Of a stretch of 64,000 bases of DNA, positions 36,063-44,612 are shown piece by piece. Made by a program: the position numbers and the translations under genes. This stretch comes from Iphinoe sp. HA4291-MV1 (GTDB lineage Bacteria > Cyanobacteriota > Cyanobacteriia > Cyanobacteriales > Nostocaceae). The notes beneath the pieces were generated by a model that saw only the letters and a list, made by a program, of their open reading frames with translations, had not been told where the DNA came from and made no database searches. The DNA lies in assembly GCA_019359415.1 (NCBI GenBank), contig JAHHHH010000034.1, positions 1 to 64,000 on the forward strand, given 5' to 3'. Every line of letters starts with the position of its first letter. Position 1 is the first letter of the stretch.

Positions 36063-37850
36063 CTAAGATTTAGGCTTATAAGTCGAAGCAACATGCAACT
36101 CTTTTAACTGCTTGGTGTCTACTACCGAAGGTGCATCTGTTAACAAACAACGTGCTTGTTGCGTTTTTGGAAAAGCAATGACATCCCGAATGGATTCTTC
36201 TTTGGCTAGCAACATCACCAAACGATCTAAACCATAGGCAATGCCACCATGAGGCGGAGTTCCGTATTCAAAAGCCTCTAACAGAAAGCCAAATTTATTG
36301 TGTGCTTCTTCTGGGGAAAGTCCAATTGCCTCAAACACTTGCTCTTGAATTTCCCGCTGATAAATCCGCAGACTACCGCCGCCAACTTCAAAGCCGTTGA
36401 ATACCAAGTCGTAAGCTTGCGCTCTTGCGGTTTTTAAGTCGCTCAAATCATCAGGATGAGGCGCGGTAAATGGGTGGTGCAGTGCTTCTAGGCGGTTTTC
36501 CTCTGCGTTCCATTCAAACATGGGAAAATCTGTAATCCAGAGCAAATTGATTTTCTCTGGATCTATTAACCCGAATTCTCTAGCGATAACTTGCCGCAGC
36601 CTATCTAATGTTTTATTAACGTTAGCAGTGTCACCAGCCCCAAAGAGTAGCAAATGACCGGGTTTTGCATCTGTACGGCGCAAAATTTCCTGTTTTTGCT
36701 CTGTAGTGAGGTTGTCTTTAATTGCGCCAATGGTGTCGATTTCCCCATCATCCCTGACTCGGATGTAAGCTAAACCTTTAGCACCTGCGTCGGTAGCTTC
36801 CTTAAACAAGTCACCGCCTGGTTTGATACGGACGTTAGAAATTGAATCGTTCCCGTTGGGAATGGGAAGAATTTTGACAATTCCTCCATTGGTAACAGCT
36901 TCCCGAAAGACTTTGAAGCCACAATCTTTGACAACAGTCGAGACATCGACGAGTTCTAAACCATAACGTGTATCTGGTTTATCACTACCATAGCGTTCCA
37001 TTGCATCTGCGTAGACTAGACGCGGAAAAGGACGTTGTAATTCAATGCCTTTAACTGTTTTAAAAATATGACAAACTAACTTCTCGTTAAGTTCGATAAT
37101 TTCTTCTTGGGACATGAAGCTCATTTCCATGTCCAACTGGGTAAATTCTGGTTGTCTATCAGCGCGTAAGTCTTCATCACGAAAGCAACGGGCAATTTGA
37201 TAGTATCTATCGAAACCTGATACCATCAGCAATTGTTTGAATAGTTGGGGTGATTGTGGTAAAGCAAACCATTCACCAGAGTTGACACGACTGGGTACGA
37301 GATAATCTCGCGCACCTTCAGGAGTGGAACGGGTGAGGACAGGGGTTTCGACTTCTATGAAACCTTCTACATCTTCTAGGTAACGACGCATAGCTTTGAC
37401 AACTTGATGGCGCAGTTGCAAGTTATGCGCCATGCGATCGCGCCGCAAATCTAAATAACGATACTTCAGCCGCAACTCTTCTCGTACGGGATCGGCGTCT
37501 GCGGTGGAAACTTGGAATGGTAACTGTTTGCGGACTGAGTTGAGGAGTTTAATTGTATTAGCGTAGATTTCAATTTCGCCTGTCGGTATGCGGGGGTTCA
37601 GGGATTCTTCAGGACGTTGTGTCACTCTACCAGTGATTTCGACAACGTATTCATTTCGTAGGGTATTTGCCAGCTCATAGGAATCTGGTGTACGCTGGGG
37701 ATCGCTAACGATTTGAACAATGCTAGTGCGATCGCGTAAATCTATAAATATCACACCTCCATGATCGCGGCGACGGTCTACCCATCCGTACAAGGTAACA
37801 GTTTCTCCAATATGTTCTTTTCGGAGTTCGCCGCAATAGTAAGTTCGCAT
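36063..37850 (-). CDS. aspS: aspartate-tRNA ligase
   Basis: The 595-residue protein has the bacterial AspRS layout: N-terminal OB-fold anticodon-binding domain ([19 protein letters not shown]), class II catalytic core with motif 2 ([19 protein letters not shown]), the bacterial GAD insertion (about 290-410) and motif 3 ([13 protein letters not shown]). It charges tRNA-Asp with aspartate in the cytoplasm. Length and motifs are normal. It is transcribed alone; the nearest upstream gene is 566 bp away. Confidence 0.97.
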   Translation of the reverse strand: MRTYYCGELRKEHIGETVTLYGWVDRRRDHGGVIFIDLRDRTSIVQIVSDPQRTPDSYELANTLRNEYVVEITGRVTQRPEESLNPRIPTGEIEIYANTIKLLNSVRKQLPFQVSTADADPVREELRLKYRYLDLRRDRMAHNLQLRHQVVKAMRRYLEDVEGFIEVETPVLTRSTPEGARDYLVPSRVNSGEWFALPQSPQLFKQLLMVSGFDRYYQIARCFRDEDLRADRQPEFTQLDMEMSFMSQEEIIELNEKLVCHIFKTVKGIELQRPFPRLVYADAMERYGSDKPDTRYGLELVDVSTVVKDCGFKVFREAVTNGGIVKILPIPNGNDSISNVRIKPGGDLFKEATDAGAKGLAYIRVRDDGEIDTIGAIKDNLTTEQKQEILRRTDAKPGHLLLFGAGDTANVNKTLDRLRQVIAREFGLIDPEKINLLWITDFPMFEWNAEENRLEALHHPFTAPHPDDLSDLKTARAQAYDLVFNGFEVGGGSLRIYQREIQEQVFEAIGLSPEEAHNKFGFLLEAFEYGTPPHGGIAYGLDRLVMLLAKEESIRDVIAFPKTQQARCLLTDAPSVVDTKQLKELHVASTYKPKS

Positions 37851-38312
37851 AAGTATTAATTCTTAATGACCAAGCTAGAGAATTCAAGTCAATGTTAAAG
37901 CTTTTTTATTATCTAGCATCATTAGTCATTCTAGTCATTCCGGTTTACCAAAAAAAATGGATTTAAAGCCTCCCCTATAAGAGTGCGAATTTTGAGGTTG
38001 ATTTTTGTACTAGAAGTACGGTATTATATGTATCAGCGGTAAAGCGCACATATAAAAAGCGAAGTAAGTCTAGCGGTCAACTTCTGAACCGGAACCCTGG
38101 TAGCAACAAATCCTAAATTTTGTATAAGTGGAAGTCATGGCAAGAAATTGAATAAATCGTTTCAAACGCGGTCGGACAGTCTGTGTGCGCTTGTGGACGT
38201 ATCCAAACAGGGGTATTTGAATGCTTGCATTTGGGTATCTAGGGAGGACGGTTGAAGCAAAAATCCTCACGCCTTCAGGCTGAGGAGTGTCAAGAAATCT
38301 CATGCAAAGACT

Positions 38313-38391
38313 AGCAACGGATAAAACGGATGGATTATATGTCTGTTCAATAGACAACCCATCCGTTTGATCTGCTAAAAAATCCGTTGCT
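38313..38391. other. nested inverted repeats forming a long stem-loop
   Basis: AGCAACGGAT (38313-38322) pairs with ATCCGTTGCT (38382-38391); inside it AAACGGATGG pairs with CCATCCGTTT, and inside that TGTCT pairs with AGACA. It lies 26 bp after the stop of the helical-protein gene at 38417 (minus strand), so it may end or stabilise that transcript. The rest of 37851-38416 has no gene I can support. Confidence 0.55.
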
Positions 38392-38416
38392 CGTCTTGAT
38401 GTGAAATCAAACAAGA

Positions 38417-38821
38417 TTAACGTTGAGAGCGAGGAGCATTGAAAGCATCCCATGCGGCTTTAGCTGCATCTTGGAAGCGATCGCCTAGTTCTGCTACTTG
38501 TTGGAATAGCAACTGCCAGTTTTTCTCGGCTTCTTGTTGCAGGACTGTAAATGCGTTTTCAATGCGATCGCGCTCAATGAGTTTATCGCCTTCAAGAGCT
38601 TCCCGCGCTTGACGGACTGCATTTAAATATGTCTCACGGGTGAGAGTCCCTGCTGATTCTGCCTCAGCTTGAGCGCGTCTTTTGATTGCTTCAATCAATG
38701 CTTTGGTTTCACTCTTGACTTCATCAGTTTCGCCTGCCATCTCAGTTTCTACCATTTCATCTGTCTGAGGGCTGACTTGTACAAAGACCAAGTTTTCTTC
38801 ATTGTTTGCATTATAAGTCAT
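38417..38821 (-). CDS. conserved helical cyanobacterial protein, unknown function
   Basis: The 134-residue protein has an acidic N-terminus (about 1-40) and then almost continuous amphipathic helix with heptad-like spacing (ETKALIEAIKRRAQAEAESA, FTVLQQEAEKNWQLLFQQV, AAKAAWDAFNAP). There is no signal peptide or membrane helix. The start is set by AGGAGCC before the ATG. I do not know a function; phasin-like or membrane-surface helical proteins look similar. The HtpX-type protease gene upstream is on the same strand, 111 bp away. Confidence 0.75.
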   Translation of the reverse strand: MTYNANNEENLVFVQVSPQTDEMVETEMAGETDEVKSETKALIEAIKRRAQAEAESAGTLTRETYLNAVRQAREALEGDKLIERDRIENAFTVLQQEAEKNWQLLFQQVAELGDRFQDAAKAAWDAFNAPRSQR

Positions 38822-38932
38822 GGCTAGGCTCCTTTATACAACTTAGTAACTGTATTTGATAGCTGCACCCTGTTTGTCCTTTGTTATTTGTCTGTTACTG
38901 ATGACTAATTACTGATGACAAATGACTACTGT

Positions 38933-39823
38933 TTATCGCCCAAATGAAAATTCAGATGTTCTGGACAGCTGTTCTTGTTCTAACTTTAGCAATGCCTCAA
39001 CTCGTGCTTCAGTAGACGGGTGACTGGAGAACAAGTTGCCCAAGAACTGTCCGGAGAATGCATTTGTTATTATTAATAGTGGTTCAAAGGCTGGATTTGC
39101 TTGTAGGGGTAGTTGCCTTGCTGTCGCTTCTAAACGTTGTAGCGCACGGGCTAAAGCGCGGGGGTTATCAGTCAATTTAGCAGAACCCGCGTCTGCTGAA
39201 AATTCACGCGTGCGTGAGATCCCCAGTTGAATCACTGTTGCAGCAATTGGCGCAAGGAATATCGTCAACAACATCCCCAGAGGATTTGGACCATTGCGAT
39301 TATCCCGTGAATTAGGGGTGTACCAAACACTGTAGCTAACAATTTGGGCTAAAAACGATATGGCACCTGCAATTGTGGCAGCAACTGCCTGCGTTAGGGT
39401 GTCACGGTTAGCAACGTGGGTGAGTTCATGGGCGATGACGCCTTCGAGTTCGTCCTCTGGTAATAAATTTAAAATACCTTCAGTCACCGCGACAGCAGCG
39501 TGTTCTGGATCGCGTCCTGTGGCGAAGGCGTTGGCGGCTGGGCTGGGAACGATGAAAATTCTTGGCATAGGTAGATTGGCGCGAGCACACAACCTTTGCA
39601 CCATCTGATACAGCCCTGGTGCTTCCTGAGGTGATATTGGCTGCGCACGGTACGCCGCCAGCGCAATTTTATCAGATTGATACCAAGAAAATAAGTTTGT
39701 CACTGCTGCTATGACAATTCCCACGATTACACCACTGGTACCGCCAATCACCCAGTAGCTGATCGCAATCAAAATTGCACTTAATAAACCTAGTAATGCA
39801 ACAGTTTTGAATTGATTTCTCAT
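38933..39823 (-). CDS. HtpX-like M48 zinc metalloprotease
   Basis: The 296-residue membrane protease has two N-terminal helices, the zinc motif in GVIAHELTHVANRD (about residues 130-143), two more helices and the third zinc ligand in REFSADAGSAKL. HtpX degrades misfolded membrane proteins on the cytoplasmic side. The ATG at 39823 follows CAAGGAAACC. Length is normal for the family. Confidence 0.93.
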   Translation of the reverse strand: MRNQFKTVALLGLLSAILIAISYWVIGGTSGVIVGIVIAAVTNLFSWYQSDKIALAAYRAQPISPQEAPGLYQMVQRLCARANLPMPRIFIVPSPAANAFATGRDPEHAAVAVTEGILNLLPEDELEGVIAHELTHVANRDTLTQAVAATIAGAISFLAQIVSYSVWYTPNSRDNRNGPNPLGMLLTIFLAPIAATVIQLGISRTREFSADAGSAKLTDNPRALARALQRLEATARQLPLQANPAFEPLLIITNAFSGQFLGNLFSSHPSTEARVEALLKLEQEQLSRTSEFSFGR

Positions 39824-40335
39824 GTTTTTGGTTTCCTTGTAATGCTGAAGGTAAGATTGCTGGTGCTAGCCACAGCATTACTTAAGCCACACCTTGATAG
39901 TATCGACCTGAACACTGATTTATCAGGTAGAAATTGCGCTCTAATTAAGTACGGTTTTCCCACTCAAGTGTTTAAGTCCTATCTGAGGATAGAGTTGAGA
40001 TATTTAGTATTTAAAAGTACTTTTTAAATGACTAATGACGACTATACAAGAGTACTCTATAACTTACTTAGTATAGTGATTCATACAATCAGGACAACTA
40101 TATTAAGTAGTATATTTGACACTTAACTTATATACAAATCTCTTGGTTCTTAGCTATCGATACTCCCATATCTGTATAGTTTTTTCAGTACACATTCTCA
40201 TCCTGCTGGTTGAAAATCAGAGGTTATGGCGAATTGTTAACAGACTGTTTCTTTGAGGTAGGTAATGCAATACTGAAAATTATAAGTGTCTTGTTAGGCG
40301 TAACTATAACCAGATTGTGGAGGTTATAAATTGCG
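39824..40335. other. intergenic region without a recognised gene
   Basis: This is a divergent spacer between the protease and DUF190 genes, AT-rich, with no repeat array or long frame that looks like protein. Promoters of both genes must lie here. Confidence 0.5.
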
Positions 40336-40683
40336 ATGGCAGTCTGGAAACAATTAACAATCTACGTTGGCAAATCGGATCGTTGGTATCATCAACCATT
40401 GTACGCAGCTTTAATTGCACTTGCTCGAAAACGGGGAATCGCAGGTGCAACAGTGACACAGGCGATCGCGGGGTTTGGCAAACAAACAACTAATCAAATC
40501 TCTCAATTATGGGAGTTGTCTTTTGACGTACCAATAGTAGTGACAATGATTGATCGCGAAGAAGCACTTGCAGAACTTTTACCCCAAGTGAGGGAAATGG
40601 TTAGAGATGGATTAGTCACTATGCAAAATGTAGAGGTTCTTCATCATGCTCCTATCGCTACCTACGAGAGCTTGAATAAGTAG
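40336..40683 (+). CDS. DUF190 family PII-like protein
   Basis: The 115-residue protein contains LTIYVGKSDRWYHQPLYAAL and GIAGATVTQAIAGFG, the conserved blocks of DUF190, a ferredoxin-like trimeric fold related to PII. These proteins often sit beside transporters (for example CrcB) and may regulate them. Here the next plus-strand gene is an AbrB-family membrane protein, 280 bp on, not crcB, so a regulatory link is only a guess. GGAGG lies upstream of the ATG at a rather long spacing. Confidence 0.88.
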   Translation: MAVWKQLTIYVGKSDRWYHQPLYAALIALARKRGIAGATVTQAIAGFGKQTTNQISQLWELSFDVPIVVTMIDREEALAELLPQVREMVRDGLVTMQNVEVLHHAPIATYESLNK

Positions 40684-40849
40684 CCCATTTTCTTGCTATA
40701 TTAAGGCGAAATATAGGTTGAATTGTTTATGCATCCCTCTTCCCTCTGCCAACATGGCACGAGGAGGAGGGGTAATCAGCATAAGAGTGATTTTTCAACT
40801 CATCAACCGAAATTTTAGATCACGGATGTACGCCAACGAGTCGCTGCGT

Positions 40850-40918
40850 ATTTTGTGCGATCGCGAAGCGGGCGCTCTGCGCCATCTCTTTTGGCGGGGC
40901 TTTGCCCATCACGCTAGC
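40850..40918. repeat. palindromic repeat at a HIP1-like site
   Basis: GCGATCGCGAAGCGGGCGCTC-TGCGCCATC...GGCGGGGCTTTGCCC is a GC-rich inverted repeat in an AT-rich spacer, of the same kind as the inserts at 372-403 and 57829-57858. Confidence 0.5.
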
Positions 40919-40963
40919 TTGAGTAGATGTAAATTAATTTAAAAATTAAAAAAAAGCAAATTG

Positions 40964-42145
40964 ATGAATCAGACTTTCAGCGTAGCGACTCCTGAACAAG
41001 TTAGCACTCAAAAGCAAGCTGTTATTAAGCAAATCCTTGTAAAACCGTTGATTATCCTTTGCTGGGAAATGCTTCTGGCATTACCTGTAGGTTTAATCTT
41101 GGCAAGGTTCCATATTGGAGGAATTGCCTGGATCTTTGGCGGTATTGTTTCGGGTGCAGTGGTACTTCAGACGTATCGAGTTTTATATGGCTATACCCCT
41201 AAACCTAACCGGAGTGCCAGAAAGACAGGAATGGCACTTGTAGGACTAAATGTCGGCTTTTCTGTTGCCCATGGTCATCTAGCCAATATTACTTCTTGTA
41301 TTCCTATTTTTGCTTTTCTCACCTTCTTTTTGTTGTTGTGTGGTATAATAATAGGCTACATTTATTCCCGCATCAGCAAAACGAATTTCTTAACAGCGAT
41401 ACTGGCTACAGTACCTGGTGGTGTAGGACCAATGTCAGCGATCGCTGCAGACTACGATAAAGATGTCACCCTCGTAGCACTCTTTCAAGCGATTCGCGTC
41501 ACGACTGTAGTTTTTCTGATTCCCCTCATCGCTAGGGTATTATCTGGTTACCCAGTTTATTCGCAGGCACTCCCTGTTAAAGGTGTCTTGTTCAGCCTCG
41601 AACCATCCCAATTAGGATTACTATTATTGGCGTTGCTATTTGGTGGGTTAGGAGTATATCTTGCTATATTAAGCAAAATTCCGGCTGGTGAGTTTTTTGG
41701 TGCAATAGTCGCTGGGATAGCGTTTAATCCTTTGCTTGAATGGCTGCCTTTTGTGGGTGATGTTAACTTTACCTTACCGCTTCTAGTCAATATAGTAGGT
41801 CAAATGCTTTTGGGAATCACCATCGGTGAGTATTGGGGTGACAAACCCACTTTCAAAAAAAGAACTATAGCCTACGCTTTGATTTCTGTAGCAATGACTC
41901 TCGTTGCTGGGGGACTCGCCTCTATCCTTGCTATGGAATTAACTTCCTGGGACTGGTTAACTTGTTTGCTGGTTACAGCACCAGGAGGTTCAGCGGAAAT
42001 GATTTTAGTTGCTCTAGCATTGCATCATAATATTGAAATTGTCACGGCGGGTCATTTAATACGACTTCTTGCTATCAACAGTTCTCTACCATTGTGGGTA
42101 TTTCTGTTTCGCCGTTTTGACAGTCAATCTTGGGAACCAACTTAG
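40964..42145 (+). CDS. AbrB family integral membrane protein (PF05145 type)
   Basis: The 393-residue protein has about ten membrane helices in two similar halves, each with a Gly/Pro-rich signature: ATVPGGVGPMSAIAADYD in the first and VTAPGGSAEMILVALAL in the second. This is the membrane AbrB duplication family, sometimes called ammonia monooxygenase-like; it is not the DNA-binding AbrB. Transport is presumed but no substrate is established. ATG 40964 follows directly on an in-frame TTG. Confidence 0.87.
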   Translation: MNQTFSVATPEQVSTQKQAVIKQILVKPLIILCWEMLLALPVGLILARFHIGGIAWIFGGIVSGAVVLQTYRVLYGYTPKPNRSARKTGMALVGLNVGFSVAHGHLANITSCIPIFAFLTFFLLLCGIIIGYIYSRISKTNFLTAILATVPGGVGPMSAIAADYDKDVTLVALFQAIRVTTVVFLIPLIARVLSGYPVYSQALPVKGVLFSLEPSQLGLLLLALLFGGLGVYLAILSKIPAGEFFGAIVAGIAFNPLLEWLPFVGDVNFTLPLLVNIVGQMLLGITIGEYWGDKPTFKKRTIAYALISVAMTLVAGGLASILAMELTSWDWLTCLLVTAPGGSAEMILVALALHHNIEIVTAGHLIRLLAINSSLPLWVFLFRRFDSQSWEPT

Positions 42146-42180
42146 GATTGAATATAAAATTGAACTAACGGATACTGTCG

Positions 42181-42996
42181 ATGGTTGCCGAAATCAAAGA
42201 ATTTGATGCCCTACACTGGGTGAAAACTCGTTCATCCCTTAACCCCGACGAATCAACCTTTCTCGTTTGGGAAGGCAATATTTACGCTTTTCTCCCTGGT
42301 GAGAAGAAAAAACTCCTATTTAAAATGATGGGCATGAGCGTGAGTCGGTGTATTCCTACAGAAGAGGGCTGCTGGGATTTTACCTCAAGAGAGTTGACTT
42401 ACTACCTTGACCCAGAAACAGGAGAAATTTTGCATAAATGGGATAATCCTTGGACGGGGGAAACAGTCTCAGTGATACACGTTGCGAATAATCCTGTACA
42501 GGGCCATTTTAAAGGTAAGTTTCCAGCACCTGTGGAGGGAGACAGGACAACCTTTGTGTTTGATATATTTCCTACTTACCCCAATCCTTTGGGGGAAAAT
42601 CCCAAGTTTGCTAACTATAGCCCACACACCACTTATCAAGCAGCGGAGTTGTTTAAATTAACCGTACCAACCGCTGATTTGTTGAACTCTGAACTTCCCT
42701 CAGTCACCGAACTCAAGCTAAGTTGGGATAGGATTGGTCAGTGGCTTCCTTGGATGAACATGGGCACACGTCTCGGTCATCTCATCTATAGTGCTTATGG
42801 GAGCAAAGTGAATGGCTTTAGCGAGTTACCGCAACTACTGCAAAATGAAATCAATACCCGCGTTCCTTTGTACAAGGATGCGCCCAAATCGTTTCTTGAT
42901 GTAGAAGATATGTCTTCTTGGCTTTATTTTCAACAGCACTTTGATGCGTACTTAGCTGGTGAAACCTTTCCATTACCAGAAGCGGAGGAGATTTAG
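42181..42996 (+). CDS. DUF1838 family protein
   Basis: The 271-residue soluble protein shows DUF1838 blocks: LVWEGNIYAFLPGEK, the YLDPETGEILHKWDNPWTGE segment and LYSAYGSK-like LIYSAYGSKVNGF. Function is unknown. It starts 35 bp after the AbrB-type gene and may share its transcript. Its stop codon is followed within 5 nt by a heptamer repeat array. Confidence 0.85.
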   Translation: MVAEIKEFDALHWVKTRSSLNPDESTFLVWEGNIYAFLPGEKKKLLFKMMGMSVSRCIPTEEGCWDFTSRELTYYLDPETGEILHKWDNPWTGETVSVIHVANNPVQGHFKGKFPAPVEGDRTTFVFDIFPTYPNPLGENPKFANYSPHTTYQAAELFKLTVPTADLLNSELPSVTELKLSWDRIGQWLPWMNMGTRLGHLIYSAYGSKVNGFSELPQLLQNEINTRVPLYKDAPKSFLDVEDMSSWLYFQQHFDAYLAGETFPLPEAEEI

Positions 42997-43000
42997 TTTA

Positions 43001-43142
43001 TTGGGAATTGGGCATGGGGCATTGGGAATTGGGAATTGGGAATTGGGAAATCGAGCATTGCCCATTGCCCATTGCCCGTTGCCCATTGCCCATTGCCCAT
43101 TGCCCCTTGCCCATTGCCCATTGCCCCTTGCCCATTGCCCAT
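43001..43142. repeat. 142-bp heptamer repeat array filling a convergent spacer
   Basis: The left third repeats TTGGGAA; the right two thirds repeat CATTGCC with CCCTTGC and CCGTTGC variants. The two halves are largely complementary (GGCATTGGG / CCCATTGCCC), so a folded transcript is possible. The array fills the space between two convergent genes and touches both stop codons within a few bases. Confidence 0.85.
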
Positions 43143-44174
43143 TTACGAAGCTTCTAATAACGTCCAAAAGTAGCCATCTGGTGCAACGAAAGAGAAACTC
43201 ATCTCTCCAAACTCGTTAGGAACAAAGTCTGTATACTTCTGTACAGAATTTGCTTTGATGCGATCGCAGTACATATCTAGTCCTTGTACCCGGTAGGTGT
43301 ACAGACAAACTCCCAAGCAGCCCGGTTGTGCAGCTTCAAAGCGGGAATCCAACTTCATAAAATCGGGAAAGCGAACAATATAAAGTCTCCCGGAACGTGC
43401 AGCAAATATGTTAGTTTCAGAAGACCGGGGATCATCAAAGGCGGTAACATAAAACTTTTCTCCGCTTTGAAGGTCAAAAATATCTCGACCTGCTAAGGAA
43501 GATTCATAACTTGTCTCTACATCATCACGCACGCGCAGCAAACCTAAAACTTCGTCATAAAACTTTAGAGTTTCCTTGCTGTCATCCTGAATGACTATGC
43601 CCATATGAGTAAACTGGCTTGTGTTCAGGGCAGAGTTTTTATTTATGTTTCCGTAATGTGGCAGTGTATAACCAAATCTCTGAAACAGAACCTGTCGTGT
43701 TAAAGGTTGCGAGAAAAACATTTCTCGCACTCCTATCACTGGTTCTATAAAAGGACGGCTTTTCTTCTCCTTGTTGTAAATAATTTCCCAATGAGGGTGT
43801 GTGTTTCTAATTTCCCAACCAGCTGCTTTTGCTTCCTCCACATGATTTAAAATGTTTAACACATCATCTGTTAAGGTCGCTGTCCACCGATTTCCCTTTA
43901 CTTTCATCGATCCCATGCCTAATCCCTCGTTGGTGGGATTTTGCCAAATCATGAGACGAAGCAAACCATGATCTATATCTTGGTGGTAAAGGCGAATCGA
44001 ACGTAAGGACGAATTAACCCCATATAATTCATAGGCTGCGGCTTGTGATAATTCACCTACTTGACCAACACGATAGCCAAAGAGTTCCCAGTATTGAATA
44101 ACAGAAATTGGTTCTTTGACGCCAATACAGACTTCGTAGATGCCTTCAATAGTCGTTTGTTGCCTCTGATTCAT
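43143..44174 (-). CDS. VOC (glyoxalase/dioxygenase fold) protein
   Basis: The 343-residue protein has two VOC modules: EGIYEVCIGVKEPISVIQYW at the N-terminus and THMGIVIQDDSKETLKFYD near residue 190. The second module ends with SFVAPDGYFWTLLEAS. Such proteins bind a metal and small organic substrates. The second module keeps a His (THMG) and a Glu-like region; the substrate is unknown. It is convergent with the DUF1838 gene. Confidence 0.8.
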   Translation of the reverse strand: MNQRQQTTIEGIYEVCIGVKEPISVIQYWELFGYRVGQVGELSQAAAYELYGVNSSLRSIRLYHQDIDHGLLRLMIWQNPTNEGLGMGSMKVKGNRWTATLTDDVLNILNHVEEAKAAGWEIRNTHPHWEIIYNKEKKSRPFIEPVIGVREMFFSQPLTRQVLFQRFGYTLPHYGNINKNSALNTSQFTHMGIVIQDDSKETLKFYDEVLGLLRVRDDVETSYESSLAGRDIFDLQSGEKFYVTAFDDPRSSETNIFAARSGRLYIVRFPDFMKLDSRFEAAQPGCLGVCLYTYRVQGLDMYCDRIKANSVQKYTDFVPNEFGEMSFSFVAPDGYFWTLLEAS

Positions 44175-44612
44175 AGTTAGTTATCACATATAATCAAAGT
44201 ACTCTTTGAAACAGTATTCAATTTTCAGTTATCCGTTAGTTCCCTTCACTGAGGTTGGGAGATTTGAATAAGGATTGTTTGAATGTTTCCACAAGTTGAT
44301 TGGTTAGCGTGATATCTATTTTTTTGAATGGAATGATAACTATTTATTGTTAATCAATGATATAATTGATACTAAATCCGGTTATTAAGCCACTTTTTTA
44401 CATAACTTACTTATACTATTTCTCCATAAAGATGCTCTTAATTTAGCACCCATAGGCGGGCTTGGTTTGTATAGCTCCACACATAAGCGTGTGAGGGAAT
44501 ATTAAGCGCAAGTTTACAGAACATTGGTATCAGCTAACAATAGCTATTACCCTAAAAGAATTTCTCTCTAGGGATAAGGGTGTCGTGAAAAGTTTATGAC
44601 ACCTCAACCTTG
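44175..44612. other. intergenic region without a recognised gene
   Basis: This is an AT-rich 438-bp spacer. GGTGTC...GACACC near 44579-44603 could form a hairpin just after the kinase gene's stop, but no T-run follows on the minus strand. Nothing else is seen. Confidence 0.4.

Noticed and set aside
40336-42145. Fluoride exporter locus (DUF190 often neighbours crcB)
   Set aside because: The adjacent membrane protein has the two-fold AbrB/PF05145 motifs and about ten helices, not the short CrcB pattern.
43001-43142. CRISPR or coding repeat protein (frames are open on both strands)
   Set aside because: The period is 7 bp with no spacers; the open frames only reflect the heptamer lacking stop codons.
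42959-43219. 86-codon plus-strand frame after DUF1838
   Set aside because: It consists mostly of translated heptamer repeats (ALPIAHCPLP units).
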